A DNA stretch of 37,522 nt from CALEUX01 sp964521525 (GTDB lineage Bacteria > Bacteroidota > Bacteroidia > Bacteroidales > Marinilabiliaceae). The position numbers and the translations under genes are program-made. Positions 9,699-18,710 of the stretch are shown here, in pieces. Location of the stretch: NCBI GenBank assembly GCA_964521525.1, contig CAZFTD010000009.1, forward strand, positions 1 through 37,522. The letters are read 5' to 3'. The stretch's first letter is position 1; every line of letters begins with the position of its first letter. The notes beneath the pieces were generated by a model. The model searched no databases and had not been told where the DNA came from. It saw only the letters and a program-made list of their open reading frames with translations.

Positions 9699-11075
9699 TT
9701 ATTTCTTTGTAAACTGCCACCAATCGAAATTGAACAAATCTTTTTCGCCTTTAAATACGAAATAAACATCGTGTACACCACTTGCGTTGCTTACCGGTGC
9801 CGAAATGGTTTTCCAATATCCACCTTCACCTTGAGGGCCAACCTCGATGGTTGCTATCACAGGGCCATCAATTTTACCAGTTCTAATTTCAATTTTACCT
9901 CCATATAGAGGGGAAACAGATACATTAACCAACCTGGCGCCTTTGCCAAAATCGACCCCTTTTACAAAGATGTAATCACCGTGATTGATAGAAGTAACAT
10001 ACGTGCGGTCGGCTATTTTTTTGCCCCTGGCCCAATCGAAATCGCCTTCCCACTCGGTTTCGAAGTGGTTTTTTACCCCTTCGCTCCAGGCCATTGTTTC
10101 AGCCTCAACCCGTATATAGGGATTTAGCGTGCCTACCTGTGCAGGGCCTTCAACCGACCAGTAATGACGGTTTTGTATTGTTCCATCGGGGTTGTAAATC
10201 ATCTCGTCCATATCAACTGAGCGGCGTTCGTAGAACCTTGAGGTGGTCTTTTTCAACAAATCGTAGCTATGCCCGAAACAATATGACTTTCCTTTGAATT
10301 CAACAATGCCGGGATGATTGCCCCTTGTTTTTTCCGAAGCATCGACTATCATGCCTTTGTACTCCCATGCCCCGGTGGGTGATTTACTCATGGCGTAACC
10401 AATGCCTTCGGGGCAACAGGTTGAAGCATAAGCCAGATAATAAAAGCCGTTGCGTTTCCAAACCCAGGGGCCTTCCTGATAGTTTTTAGGTGTTGTGAGG
10501 TCTTGCATAATTTCGCCAGAGTAGGACACCATGTCCTCGTTCAGTTTCACCCAGTACACTTTTGGATTGCCCCAATACATGTATGCCTGTCCGTCGTCGT
10601 CGATAAAAACAGTTGGGTCGATATCGTGGTTACTGTTCTTGATTAAAGGTTTTCCTATTGGATCTTTAAACGGCCCATAAGGACTATCGGCCACCAAAAC
10701 ACCAATTCCAACACCGCCCGGCATTGGACAATAGAGGTAGAATTTGCCATTACGCTCAATGCACTGCACCGCCCATGCACCATTCTCATAAGGAACCCAC
10801 GCAAAATTTTTCAATGAGGCAACCACACCATATTCGGTCCAGTTAACCATGTCAGTTGAATAGTACAACAGCCAGTTGTGCATTTTAAAGCCCATGGCAT
10901 CGTCCTCATCGTGCGATGTGTAAAGAAACACTGTATCGTTGTACACCATTGGTGCCGGATCGGCGGTATATTTGGTTTGAATAATGGGCTGCTGTGGCGG
11001 AATGTTACTTTGGGCGCAAACACCCAAAATGCCGAGCCCTGTAAAGCTGAATAAAATTGCAAATCGTTTAATCAT
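9699..11075 (-). CDS. GH43-CBM6 arabinofuranosidase/xylosidase (copy A)
   Basis: Predicted inverting glycosidase acting on arabinoxylan side chains (alpha-L-arabinofuranosidase) or xylo-oligosaccharides (beta-xylosidase). The start is the ATG at 11075; the frame extends three codons to a TTG. Residues 1-21 form a signal peptide ending in CAQ. The five-bladed propeller shows catalytic base Asp39 (YTADPAPMVYND), pKa-tuning Asp153 (DIDPTVFIDDDGQAY) and general acid Glu201 (YQEGPWVWKRNG). About 325-458 is a CBM6 (RVEAETMAWSEG, NHGDYIFVKGVDFGKGA, FNFDWWQF). It lies 15 bases or so past... the GH31 gene's stop, so co-transcription is likely. It is a clear paralogue of the GH43 at 13515-14900 but lacks the approximately 18-residue loop that copy B has before its general acid. 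The two may divide O2/O3 or single/double arabinose substitutions, which is inference. Confidence 0.9.
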   Translation of the reverse strand: MIKRFAILFSFTGLGILGVCAQSNIPPQQPIIQTKYTADPAPMVYNDTVFLYTSHDEDDAMGFKMHNWLLYYSTDMVNWTEYGVVASLKNFAWVPYENGAWAVQCIERNGKFYLYCPMPGGVGIGVLVADSPYGPFKDPIGKPLIKNSNHDIDPTVFIDDDGQAYMYWGNPKVYWVKLNEDMVSYSGEIMQDLTTPKNYQEGPWVWKRNGFYYLAYASTCCPEGIGYAMSKSPTGAWEYKGMIVDASEKTRGNHPGIVEFKGKSYCFGHSYDLLKKTTSRFYERRSVDMDEMIYNPDGTIQNRHYWSVEGPAQVGTLNPYIRVEAETMAWSEGVKNHFETEWEGDFDWARGKKIADRTYVTSINHGDYIFVKGVDFGKGARLVNVSVSPLYGGKIEIRTGKIDGPVIATIEVGPQGEGGYWKTISAPVSNASGVHDVYFVFKGEKDLFNFDWWQFTKK

Positions 11076-11099
11076 CGTATCCAAAACTTATAATTTACA

Positions 11100-13493
11100 T
11101 CATAATTTCACCTGTGTTCTTTTGCCATTATAATTAACAACCCTGTCGAACTTAGTGATTGTTGTATTGCCCAATCCATTGTCCTTCGAGACTTTTACAA
11201 TTTTGAACTGTCGTTGGGGCAGCATCCCGGGGAAAGTTCCCTTTCGGTCGCTAATAGTAAGGGTTTTCTTCGCATCGTTCCATGTGAAAGTTATGGTTGA
11301 AAAAGCACCTTTTTCGTAATTGTAGTTGTCGTTTTCATCCTCGTAAAGAGTGAACTGGCCATTAGCCCCTTCATAAACACATATTTCGAGGTTGTCCCAT
11401 TTTCTTTCTTCGGCATATTGCACTTTTGGGCCTAGCGGCAGAATAGAGCCGGCTTTGATGTACAGTGGCATTATATCGAGAGGCGTTTCTCTGGTTATTT
11501 CCTGCCCACCGGCAACTTTTTCGCCTGTCCAGAAGTCTATCCAATCGACCCCTTTCGGCAGGTAAAGTTTCCTATGACCTGTGGTGCTGAAATCTTCTTT
11601 TCCATCTTTAGAATACATGGGATTGGTAACCGGACAAACCAATATTGATTTACCAAACATGTACTGGTCGTTGATGTCCAAAGCATCTGTGTCATTCGCA
11701 AAATCCATAACCAACGCGCGAATCATGCTCGACTGGTTGGCCGAAACATCCCATGAACTTGAATAAATGTAGGGTAATAAACTGTATCGCAGATTGATGT
11801 ATTTTTCAATGGCATCGTACACACGATCGCCTTTTTGTCCAAACTGATAAATTTCGCGGGGAGCACCTTCGCCATGTGAGCGCATCATGGGGCTGAATGT
11901 ACCAAACTGAATCCACCGTGTATACAACTCGCGATAATCGGGGTTGGTAATATCGTTCTTATAATCCCATAAAAAGAAACCGCCAATGTCGCTGTTGAAA
12001 TGGGGAATGCCACATAAAGAAAAGTTTAAACCGGTCGGAATCTGATTGTGCAATGCTTTCCACGAAGCTACCACATCGCCCGACCAGGTGTTGGCTCCAT
12101 AACGCTGTTGCCCTGCAAATGCCGAACGGGTAAGAATGAATACGCGTTTATCAGATGTTACCGACCGTTGGTTTTTATATACGCCACCAACACTCACCAA
12201 AGGATAAGCATTCCGAACTTTGCGAAACGAACCCAGATAGGTTTGGTTGTCGAAGTCTTCGGGTTTAATGTCCATATGGTCAGGTTCGGTCGAGTCCATC
12301 CACCAACCATCAATTCCCAGCGAGAAGAGGCCATCATTCAGGTATTTCCAGTAAATATCGCGCGCTTGCGGGTGATAGGCATCGTAAACCCTAACCCCGG
12401 AAGGATAATCTTTATTAGGTGGCCATTTTTCGGAACCCGATTGTGGCCATGTGTTGAAATTTAATAACATACCCTTTTCGTTCAGCTCACGGTATTGTTT
12501 AGTCATTGGGCCGAACGACGACCAGATGGAGATAATCATCCGGGCATTCAGGTTATGCACATCGTTCACCATTTGCTGAGGATTGTGAAAACCCGGGTTT
12601 AAAAACTCCATGGCATTCCAAAGGTAGTTGTTACCCCAATATTGCCAATCCTGTATAATGCCATCGAGGGGAACACCCAGTTCGCGATATTTTCGGACTA
12701 CGCCAACGGTTTCGTCCTGACTTTTATAACGCTCTTTACTTTGCCAGTAACCATAAGTCCATAATGGAAACATGGGTACCTGGCCGGTAAGGTCGCGCAT
12801 TTGAGCCACCACGCCATCGGCATTACCTCCATACATAAAGTAATAGTCGATACAATCGCCCACTTCAGAACTAAACGATGTGCCTGTTGAATCGTCCTTG
12901 AAAGTGGTAGGCGAATAATTGTCCCAGAAAAGGCCATAACCTTTAACCGACTGGAAGAAGGTAACAAAATCCCAGGTGTTGTTTTGAACCATGTACACCT
13001 CCTGATTGCGTTGCGACATTTTTCCATTCTGGAGAATACCTAAGCCATAAATTGGCTCATCCTTTTCGAGTTCCCACGACTGGCTTACGCTGAAAGTTCT
13101 CACTCCTGCATCGTTGAATGGGGTAAACCGGGCGCCATTGTCCTTTTCGGCAAATAAAACCTGACTATTGCTATTCCTGAATAGGATTTTTCCGTTTTTC
13201 AGGTTCAAAGCCACTTCAATGTTTTTATTGCTTAATGTTAGTAAATCACCATTTTGCTTTAAGTTAAAGGGAGTTGTTGCAGGTGATTTGATTACCGACA
13301 AACTCTCCTTGTTGAAATTATTTCCAACAGGCGTTTTAACAATTCGAACAATGGAAGGACTAAAAAACTGGATTTCAATATCAAGGTTATTGATATTGGC
13401 TTTAACTCCCAAATTGGTTTTTTGGTATGTTTGGGCATAACTGCCCAATACAAACAGGATAAAAACCGCGATGATGAGTGATGACTTCTGCAT
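11100..13493 (-). CDS. GH31 alpha-glycosidase (alpha-xylosidase type), no PA14
   Basis: Predicted secreted retaining alpha-glycosidase, most likely an alpha-xylosidase given its neighbours. The signal peptide is residues 1-20 (LGSYA before QTYQ). The N-terminal beta domain runs to about 230 and the barrel from 240 to about 610. Nucleophile Asp400 lies in GWWMDSTEPDH and acid/base Asp473 in WSGDVVASWKA. The C-terminal sandwich (LYEDENDNYNYEKGAF) is nearly identical in motif to that of the GH31 at 476-3082, but there is no PA14 insert, and the protein is about 70 residues shorter. It is placed between two paralogous GH43-CBM6 genes with spacers of 21 and about 24 bp, indicating one transcript. 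Complex cereal xylans carry alpha-linked xylose, so two GH31 proteins may serve different linkages. Alpha-glucosidase activity remains possible. Confidence 0.9.
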   Translation of the reverse strand: MQKSSLIIAVFILFVLGSYAQTYQKTNLGVKANINNLDIEIQFFSPSIVRIVKTPVGNNFNKESLSVIKSPATTPFNLKQNGDLLTLSNKNIEVALNLKNGKILFRNSNSQVLFAEKDNGARFTPFNDAGVRTFSVSQSWELEKDEPIYGLGILQNGKMSQRNQEVYMVQNNTWDFVTFFQSVKGYGLFWDNYSPTTFKDDSTGTSFSSEVGDCIDYYFMYGGNADGVVAQMRDLTGQVPMFPLWTYGYWQSKERYKSQDETVGVVRKYRELGVPLDGIIQDWQYWGNNYLWNAMEFLNPGFHNPQQMVNDVHNLNARMIISIWSSFGPMTKQYRELNEKGMLLNFNTWPQSGSEKWPPNKDYPSGVRVYDAYHPQARDIYWKYLNDGLFSLGIDGWWMDSTEPDHMDIKPEDFDNQTYLGSFRKVRNAYPLVSVGGVYKNQRSVTSDKRVFILTRSAFAGQQRYGANTWSGDVVASWKALHNQIPTGLNFSLCGIPHFNSDIGGFFLWDYKNDITNPDYRELYTRWIQFGTFSPMMRSHGEGAPREIYQFGQKGDRVYDAIEKYINLRYSLLPYIYSSSWDVSANQSSMIRALVMDFANDTDALDINDQYMFGKSILVCPVTNPMYSKDGKEDFSTTGHRKLYLPKGVDWIDFWTGEKVAGGQEITRETPLDIMPLYIKAGSILPLGPKVQYAEERKWDNLEICVYEGANGQFTLYEDENDNYNYEKGAFSTITFTWNDAKKTLTISDRKGTFPGMLPQRQFKIVKVSKDNGLGNTTITKFDRVVNYNGKRTQVKL

Positions 13494-13514
13494 AGAACTA
13501 TAGATTTGGAATTA

Positions 13515-14900
13515 TCATCGAATAAATTGCCACCAGTCGAAATTGAATAACTCGCCCTCGCCTCCTTTAAACACGAAACAGAGGTCGTGAATACCTTTGG
13601 CTTTTTTAACTTTACATTTAACTGATTTCCAGTTCTGCGCGCCACCGGTATTTTTAATATCAATCGTGCCCAGCAATTCACCATTGGGATGGCAAAGCCG
13701 AATTTCTATTTTTCCGCCTTGTGTAGCCGAAGCTACACTTGCCTCGAAAGTTTTGGCGCCTTTGCCAAAATCAACGCTGCGTACTTTCAGATAGTCGCCA
13801 TTTTCAATTTTGGTAACAAACACTCCGGTTTGACTATCGCCCGCAGTTTTTAAACCTTCGCTCCATGCAATGGTTTCTGCTTCAACTCTTTTGAAAGGGT
13901 CTAAATTGGCGACACTTTTTGTAACACCCTCTTTGGTTGGGATGATGAGTGGTATGCTGCCATCAGCGTTATAAGTGAACTGCTCCACACTCACCGACCG
14001 TTTAAAACCCTGGCCTTTCGACAAAGCCTGGTCGTGATAAAAGAAATATGAATTCCCCATAAAATCGATGATGCCTGCATGATTGGTAAATGCCAAATGG
14101 TCGGCCCTCTGCATAATATGGCCCCTGTAAGTCCATGGCCCTTCGGGCGAAGGCGCTGTTGAATAAGCGATATACTCGGGAATACCTTCGGCGGCATAAA
14201 CCATGTAATACAGGTTGTTTCGTTTGTAAAACCACGGGCCTTCGGTGTAAGTAGTTCCCGGTTTGCCATCGCGGCCAACTTTCGAACCAAAGGCTTCGGG
14301 CGTCATTTCAACGGCTACAATTCCATTATTACCAATACTGCGGTCGTACGAAATCATATCTTTGTTCAGCTTCACATAATAAAGTGCGGGATTTCCCCAG
14401 TAGAGGTAAGCCTGGCCATCATCGTCGATAAAAACTGTTGGGTCGATATCGTGCCACACATTGTTGCTTTCAACAATTAGTCGCCTTCCCAGCGGGTCGG
14501 AAAAAGGGCCGGTTGGCGAGTCGGCAACCAAAACCGACACGCCTTCGCCATGAATGGGTACGTATAAATAAAACTTACCATCACGCTCAATACCCTGAGG
14601 AGCCCATGCTCCATTGGTTTTTTCGTTCCATTTGAAGTTTTTCAGTGAGGCTACGGCTCCATGATCGGTCCAGTTTACCATGTCTCTCGACGAATAGCAA
14701 CGCCAGTTGTACATTGTGAAAAAGTTATTCACCGTTGAATCTTCATCGTGCGAGGTGTAAACGTAAACCGTGCCGTTGTAAACCATTGGTGCCGGGTCGG
14801 CAGTATAGTAGGTTTGAACGATTGGGTTTTGTGCATTAATAGCAAGTGTTGCATAAAAAACAACCCCTATTAGCGAAATTTTAAAAAATACAGACATCAT
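13515..14900 (-). CDS. GH43-CBM6 arabinofuranosidase/xylosidase (copy B)
   Basis: Paralogue of the GH43 at 9699-11075, with the same layout and the same likely reaction (release of L-arabinofuranose or xylose from xylan). Two adjacent ATG codons start it; the signal peptide is residues 1-23 (LAINAQ). Catalytic residues are Asp35 (YTADPAPMVYNG), Asp153 (WHDIDPTVFIDDDGQAY) and Glu220 (YTEGPWFYKRNN). The C-terminal CBM6 (about 330-460) shows RVEAETIAWSEG, ENGDYLKVRSVDFGKGA and LFNFDWWQF. Compared with copy A it has an additional loop at 188-213 (SIGNNGIVAVEMTPEAFG and the following residues) in front of the general acid, which may shape the active-site rim. It follows a 219-bp spacer with palindromic repeats, so it may be partly uncoupled from the upstream esterase gene. 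Confidence 0.9.
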   Translation of the reverse strand: MMSVFFKISLIGVVFYATLAINAQNPIVQTYYTADPAPMVYNGTVYVYTSHDEDSTVNNFFTMYNWRCYSSRDMVNWTDHGAVASLKNFKWNEKTNGAWAPQGIERDGKFYLYVPIHGEGVSVLVADSPTGPFSDPLGRRLIVESNNVWHDIDPTVFIDDDGQAYLYWGNPALYYVKLNKDMISYDRSIGNNGIVAVEMTPEAFGSKVGRDGKPGTTYTEGPWFYKRNNLYYMVYAAEGIPEYIAYSTAPSPEGPWTYRGHIMQRADHLAFTNHAGIIDFMGNSYFFYHDQALSKGQGFKRSVSVEQFTYNADGSIPLIIPTKEGVTKSVANLDPFKRVEAETIAWSEGLKTAGDSQTGVFVTKIENGDYLKVRSVDFGKGAKTFEASVASATQGGKIEIRLCHPNGELLGTIDIKNTGGAQNWKSVKCKVKKAKGIHDLCFVFKGGEGELFNFDWWQFIR

Positions 14901-14966
14901 TGATATTCTTAGAATTAATTTCTATATATACTCTACATTAACACATTCAAATCACTAATTGATTTT

Positions 14967-15045
14967 GCCCTTACAGGGCGACTATTGATTTGGTTTCCCC
15001 CCATAGGGCGATGCCCTATGTTACTGATTGCGCCCCGTTGGGGCG
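14967..15045. repeat. Cluster of three GC-rich palindromes (REP-like)
   Basis: Three short palindromic units follow each other in the 219-bp spacer between the alpha/beta-hydrolase and GH43: GCCCTTACAGGGCGA (14967-14981), CATAGGGCGATGCCCTATG (15002-15020) and the perfect CGCCCCGTTGGGGCG (15031-15045). Units of the form GCCC-n-GGGCGA are common dispersed intergenic elements in Bacteroidota. They are much more GC-rich than the surrounding spacer. They may act as weak attenuators or RNA-stabilising hairpins, but no T-run follows on the minus strand. Confidence 0.65.
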
Positions 15046-15119
15046 ATAATATCATTCACTTTTAAGTTTGATCATTTTCTCAGGTAAACTAGAAAAAATC
15101 GTATTCTGATGAAGCAGAA

Positions 15120-16031
15120 TTATGGTATTTTCTTTTTCGCAACTCTCCAAACATCCGATTTGGAAAGTAAACATGGGTTTCCTGTAAACATTTTTCCGGC
15201 TTCCTTATCACCTTTTAATTGCCATTTGTACCATGCTGTGGCAACTTTGGCAAACTCGCCACCATGTGGCTGGCCGTAAGTTCCACCGTGTCCTACGTCC
15301 ATGTTTGCTACAAAAACAGGTACATGGTTGATGCGGTTAAAGTCGTCCATACCGTTGTTGTAAGCAATATCCGATTCCCCTCCAAGCAAATAGAGTGTAG
15401 GTGTGTGCAGTTTAGCCAGATGGTCTTTGGTTAATGCAGGCATTCCGGGCATTCCACCACCGCCACCAATGATACCACTATTGCAAACCACAGCAGTGGC
15501 AATACGTGGGTCAGGCGCTGTTTCAAGGGTTTGCAAACCACCGCACGACATGCCACTGACCGATATTTTTGAGACATCAATTTTACCGTAGAACACACTT
15601 TCTTTATCGCTGTTTTGGGCTATTGCCCAGTCAATAGCATCAATCAATTGCGAAGAGGTTGACCGGCCACCACCACGTTCACCTTCTTTTGGCATAGGAC
15701 CAATGGCAATAACCAGAAAACCGTGCGATGCCACTTCGGATAGAAAGTTGATATGCTCCCAGGGCGAATTGGCGCATGCTCCGTTTCCCCATGAAATGAT
15801 GGGGAGTTTATTTTTTTCGCCAAAAGCACTTAGGTCTTTAGGTCTGAATATTGTATGGGTCAACAATGAACCATCGGTGTACATAATGGCGCTATAAGCA
15901 CCGGTTCCACCATCCTCAACAACCCTAATGGTTTGATTTGAAGGTATGTCTGTTGGTTGTGCCATTAAAGGATTATGTAACCCAATTATGGTAAACACCA
16001 GAACTACAAAACAGAATAATGTTTTTCTCAT
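15120..16031 (-). CDS. Secreted alpha/beta-hydrolase, probable carbohydrate esterase
   Basis: Serine hydrolase of the alpha/beta fold, distantly like chlorophyllase/PET-hydrolase-type or dienelactone-hydrolase-type proteins; the exact family is not recognised. The ATG at 16031 is used (a GTG precedes it); residues 1-24 form a signal peptide (NPLMAQ). The nucleophile is Ser162 in SGMSCGG, Asp221 in GGESDIAY is the probable acid, and His248 in VGHGGTYG is the probable base. A glycine-rich stretch (IIGGGGGMPGMP) follows strand six. By position, 19 bp after the GH3 gene's stop and inside a run of xylan enzymes, it probably removes acetyl, feruloyl or similar esters, but the substrate is inferred from context only. 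The oxyanion region reads SWGNGACANSP, so the classical HG motif is replaced by GNG as in some PETase-like proteins. Confidence 0.75.
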   Translation of the reverse strand: MRKTLFCFVVLVFTIIGLHNPLMAQPTDIPSNQTIRVVEDGGTGAYSAIMYTDGSLLTHTIFRPKDLSAFGEKNKLPIISWGNGACANSPWEHINFLSEVASHGFLVIAIGPMPKEGERGGGRSTSSQLIDAIDWAIAQNSDKESVFYGKIDVSKISVSGMSCGGLQTLETAPDPRIATAVVCNSGIIGGGGGMPGMPALTKDHLAKLHTPTLYLLGGESDIAYNNGMDDFNRINHVPVFVANMDVGHGGTYGQPHGGEFAKVATAWYKWQLKGDKEAGKMFTGNPCLLSKSDVWRVAKKKIP

Positions 16032-16049
16032 CACTTATTTGGTTAAATT

Positions 16050-18665
16050 TTATTGTATAATAACTTTCAACATTTTCAAATCCTTCGCATCGGAACTGTT
16101 GCCATATAATATTTCGTATTCGCCGGGGGTAATTGCCATTTGGCGTTGTGTCCAATCGTAAAATTCGAACGATGAAGGTGTGAGCTCGATGGTGGCTGTT
16201 TGCGATTTTCCTGCAGCCAGTTCCAAACGCTGAAAGCCACGCAGGGTTTTTAAGGGGCCATCCAAATCGTTCACCTTACGGATGTAAACCTGTACAATTT
16301 CGGTTCCGGCACGTTTACCTATATTTTTCACCGGGATTGTTAATTGAATGCTCTCGTTGGTGTTGATGTTTGTTTTGCTGATGGAGGCATTGCCAATTTG
16401 AAATTTGGTATAGCTCAATCCAAACCCAAATGGAAACAGGTGCTCGTTGGTGTACCTGTAGGTTCGGTCTGCCATGGAGTAATCTTCAAAATCGCCCAGT
16501 TTATCAGAATTTCTGTAAAAAGTAACCGGGAGCTTTCCACCTGGATTATAATCACCAAACAGAACATCGGCAACAGCCAGTCCTCCCATTTCGCCGGGAT
16601 ACCAGGCTTGCAAAATGGCGTCGCAACTTTGGGTTTCGGGAGTTAAGGCTATGGCCGACCCCGAGCAGTTCACAAAAATTACCTTTTTACCGGCAGCTTT
16701 CAGGGCATTTAAGCAGTTACGCTGTACAGCAGGCAGTTCAATATGTGTACGGTCGCCGCCCTTGAAACCCGGAAATGAAACCGGCATCTCTTCACCTTCC
16801 AAATGCCCGGAAAGGCCACCTACAAATATTACAGTTTCGATGCCTCTTAATCGGTTAATCAGTGCTGCAAAATCCACATCCTCTTCTCTGCCAAAATTAA
16901 ACTCAATGTTGGCCTGCCAATTTTCGCGCTGTGCATAACGTATTTTAATATTGTAGGTTTTCCCGGCTTCAACTTTGAATGGAATTCGGGTTGAAAGGGT
17001 ACGCCAGTTGGTATAAGTTTCCAGAGTTTCGCCATTTACCGCCAATTCAAAAAAACCGGTGGCACCTCCTTTAAACACAATTTCTTCCGAGACTGAAGGG
17101 GTAAACTCAGTTTCGTAAATCGCCGAAAACCTCTCAAGCCAAACGCCGGGTGCGAACTCATGTTGTCCGGCAGCAGTCAGTTTTAAAGGGTTTACAATTT
17201 GTTGCACAGCCACCGGGGTTCCGTTAAAATTTGGGTCGTTCCAGTAAGTTGCTTTAAAGCCTGCACGCCCATTAATTGTTGTTTTCGGAAAGTAGCTGAT
17301 GGTTACCTTGTCATCCACCAAATCAACTCCTTTTTCATGATACACCCTGTTGCTCTGAAGTTTTGATTTTATTCCGTCGAGTATGGTAATGGTTTCAATT
17401 GGCGTTCCATTATAATTTCCCCAAAGCATTTCTGCATCATCGGCATTGGGGCCAATTACAGCAATCCTTTTCGATGTTTTGGATAGAGGCAGGATGTTAT
17501 TCTTATTTTGGAGAAGGGTCATACTTTGCTGCGCCATTTTATAGGTCAGATTCTTATGCTTTTCGCAGTTTAATACCGAAGCAGGTATTTGCGCCCAGGG
17601 CACCAGAGAGTCGTCATCGAAATCGCCCAGTTCAAAACGACCTATTAAAACGCGCATCAGGCTTTTATCTATGTCTTCCTCTTTAAGTAAACCCCGGTTA
17701 ACGCCATCGGGGAGTGTTTTGTAAGGATAGTTATCCCACACACACTCAACGTCGGTTCCGGCTAGAACTCCTTTTGATGCCGCATGTACAGGGGTTGATG
17801 ATACATTGTGCGTTGTAAAAAAGTCGGTAATGGCGCCACAATCGGAAACAACAATGTGTTTGAATCCCCACTCATCGCGCAGAATACGTTGCAGCAAACG
17901 GGTGCTGCCACAGCATGGTTCATCATCGAGTCTTTGGTAGGCGCACATCACCTGGCGCACATCGGCTTCCTGCACTAAGGCTTTAAAAGCGGGCAGATAG
18001 GTTTCCTGAAACAGACGCGGATTAACATTGTTAAGGTTCAACTCGTGGCGGCTCCACTCGGGGCCCGAATGCACGGCATAATGTTTGGCACAGGCCAGCA
18101 GTTTGCGATACTTGGCATCTTCAGGTCCTTGCAGACCTTTCACCACCTGTACCCCCATGCGCGACATCAGGTATGGATCTTCGCCATAGGTTTCCTGTCC
18201 GCGGCCCCATCGTGGATCGCGAAAAATGTTAACATTGGGCGTCCAAACCGACAGGCTTAGAAATCGCTTGTTTTCATTACCCCTGTTTATCCATTGGTGG
18301 TATTTGGCGCGTGCTTCATCGGAAACCGCATTAAAAATATCGTACAACAGCATGTCGTTAAACGATGCAGCCATACCTATTGGCTGGGGGAAAACCGTCA
18401 CACTATCGTTGTTGGCATAACCGTGAAGGGCTTCGCTCCACCAGTTAAATTTGCGAATTCCCAGCCGGGGTATGGCATCGCTTTGGTCGCACATTAAGGC
18501 TGCCTTTTCTTCAAGGGTTAACCTTGAAATCAGGTCTTTGGCACGTTCTTCAAAACTCAGATAGGGGTTTTGAAATGGATATTGCTGGGCCATGGAACCA
18601 CCAATAAAAAAGATGGTCATCAACAGCAAAAAATTCCTTTTAATATTAAATAGTGATTTTATCAT
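16050..18665 (-). CDS. GH3 beta-xylosidase/glucosidase with PA14 insert
   Basis: Predicted exported exo-beta-glycosidase that releases xylose (or glucose) from non-reducing ends. The ATG at 18665 is preferred over the ATG ten codons upstream because it gives a standard signal peptide (MIKSLFNIKRNFLLL... to GGSMAQ). The GH3 N-domain carries KHYAVHSGPEWSRH and the nucleophile Asp275 in IVVSDCGAITDFF. The C-domain is interrupted at about 465-592 by a PA14 domain (GFKATYWNDPNFNG, then FFELAVNGETLE), an insertion known to cap the active site in some GH3 enzymes. An FnIII-like domain closes the protein (IVQVYIRKVNDLDG). The two GH3 genes of this window use different insertions, PA14 here and CBM6-like in the other, at about the same place in the fold. 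The spacer to GH97 is about 45 bp, so co-transcription is expected. Confidence 0.9.
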   Translation of the reverse strand: MIKSLFNIKRNFLLLMTIFFIGGSMAQQYPFQNPYLSFEERAKDLISRLTLEEKAALMCDQSDAIPRLGIRKFNWWSEALHGYANNDSVTVFPQPIGMAASFNDMLLYDIFNAVSDEARAKYHQWINRGNENKRFLSLSVWTPNVNIFRDPRWGRGQETYGEDPYLMSRMGVQVVKGLQGPEDAKYRKLLACAKHYAVHSGPEWSRHELNLNNVNPRLFQETYLPAFKALVQEADVRQVMCAYQRLDDEPCCGSTRLLQRILRDEWGFKHIVVSDCGAITDFFTTHNVSSTPVHAASKGVLAGTDVECVWDNYPYKTLPDGVNRGLLKEEDIDKSLMRVLIGRFELGDFDDDSLVPWAQIPASVLNCEKHKNLTYKMAQQSMTLLQNKNNILPLSKTSKRIAVIGPNADDAEMLWGNYNGTPIETITILDGIKSKLQSNRVYHEKGVDLVDDKVTISYFPKTTINGRAGFKATYWNDPNFNGTPVAVQQIVNPLKLTAAGQHEFAPGVWLERFSAIYETEFTPSVSEEIVFKGGATGFFELAVNGETLETYTNWRTLSTRIPFKVEAGKTYNIKIRYAQRENWQANIEFNFGREEDVDFAALINRLRGIETVIFVGGLSGHLEGEEMPVSFPGFKGGDRTHIELPAVQRNCLNALKAAGKKVIFVNCSGSAIALTPETQSCDAILQAWYPGEMGGLAVADVLFGDYNPGGKLPVTFYRNSDKLGDFEDYSMADRTYRYTNEHLFPFGFGLSYTKFQIGNASISKTNINTNESIQLTIPVKNIGKRAGTEIVQVYIRKVNDLDGPLKTLRGFQRLELAAGKSQTATIELTPSSFEFYDWTQRQMAITPGEYEILYGNSSDAKDLKMLKVIIQ

Positions 18666-18710
18666 GTTATTTTTTTTAGGTTTATTGGTTCCCATCTGTT
18701 TTGATGAATA

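Noticed and set aside
12048..12464. Plus-strand ORF of 138 codons
   Set aside because: Antisense to the conserved GH31 barrel, including the nucleophile region; its length follows from codon bias of the real gene.
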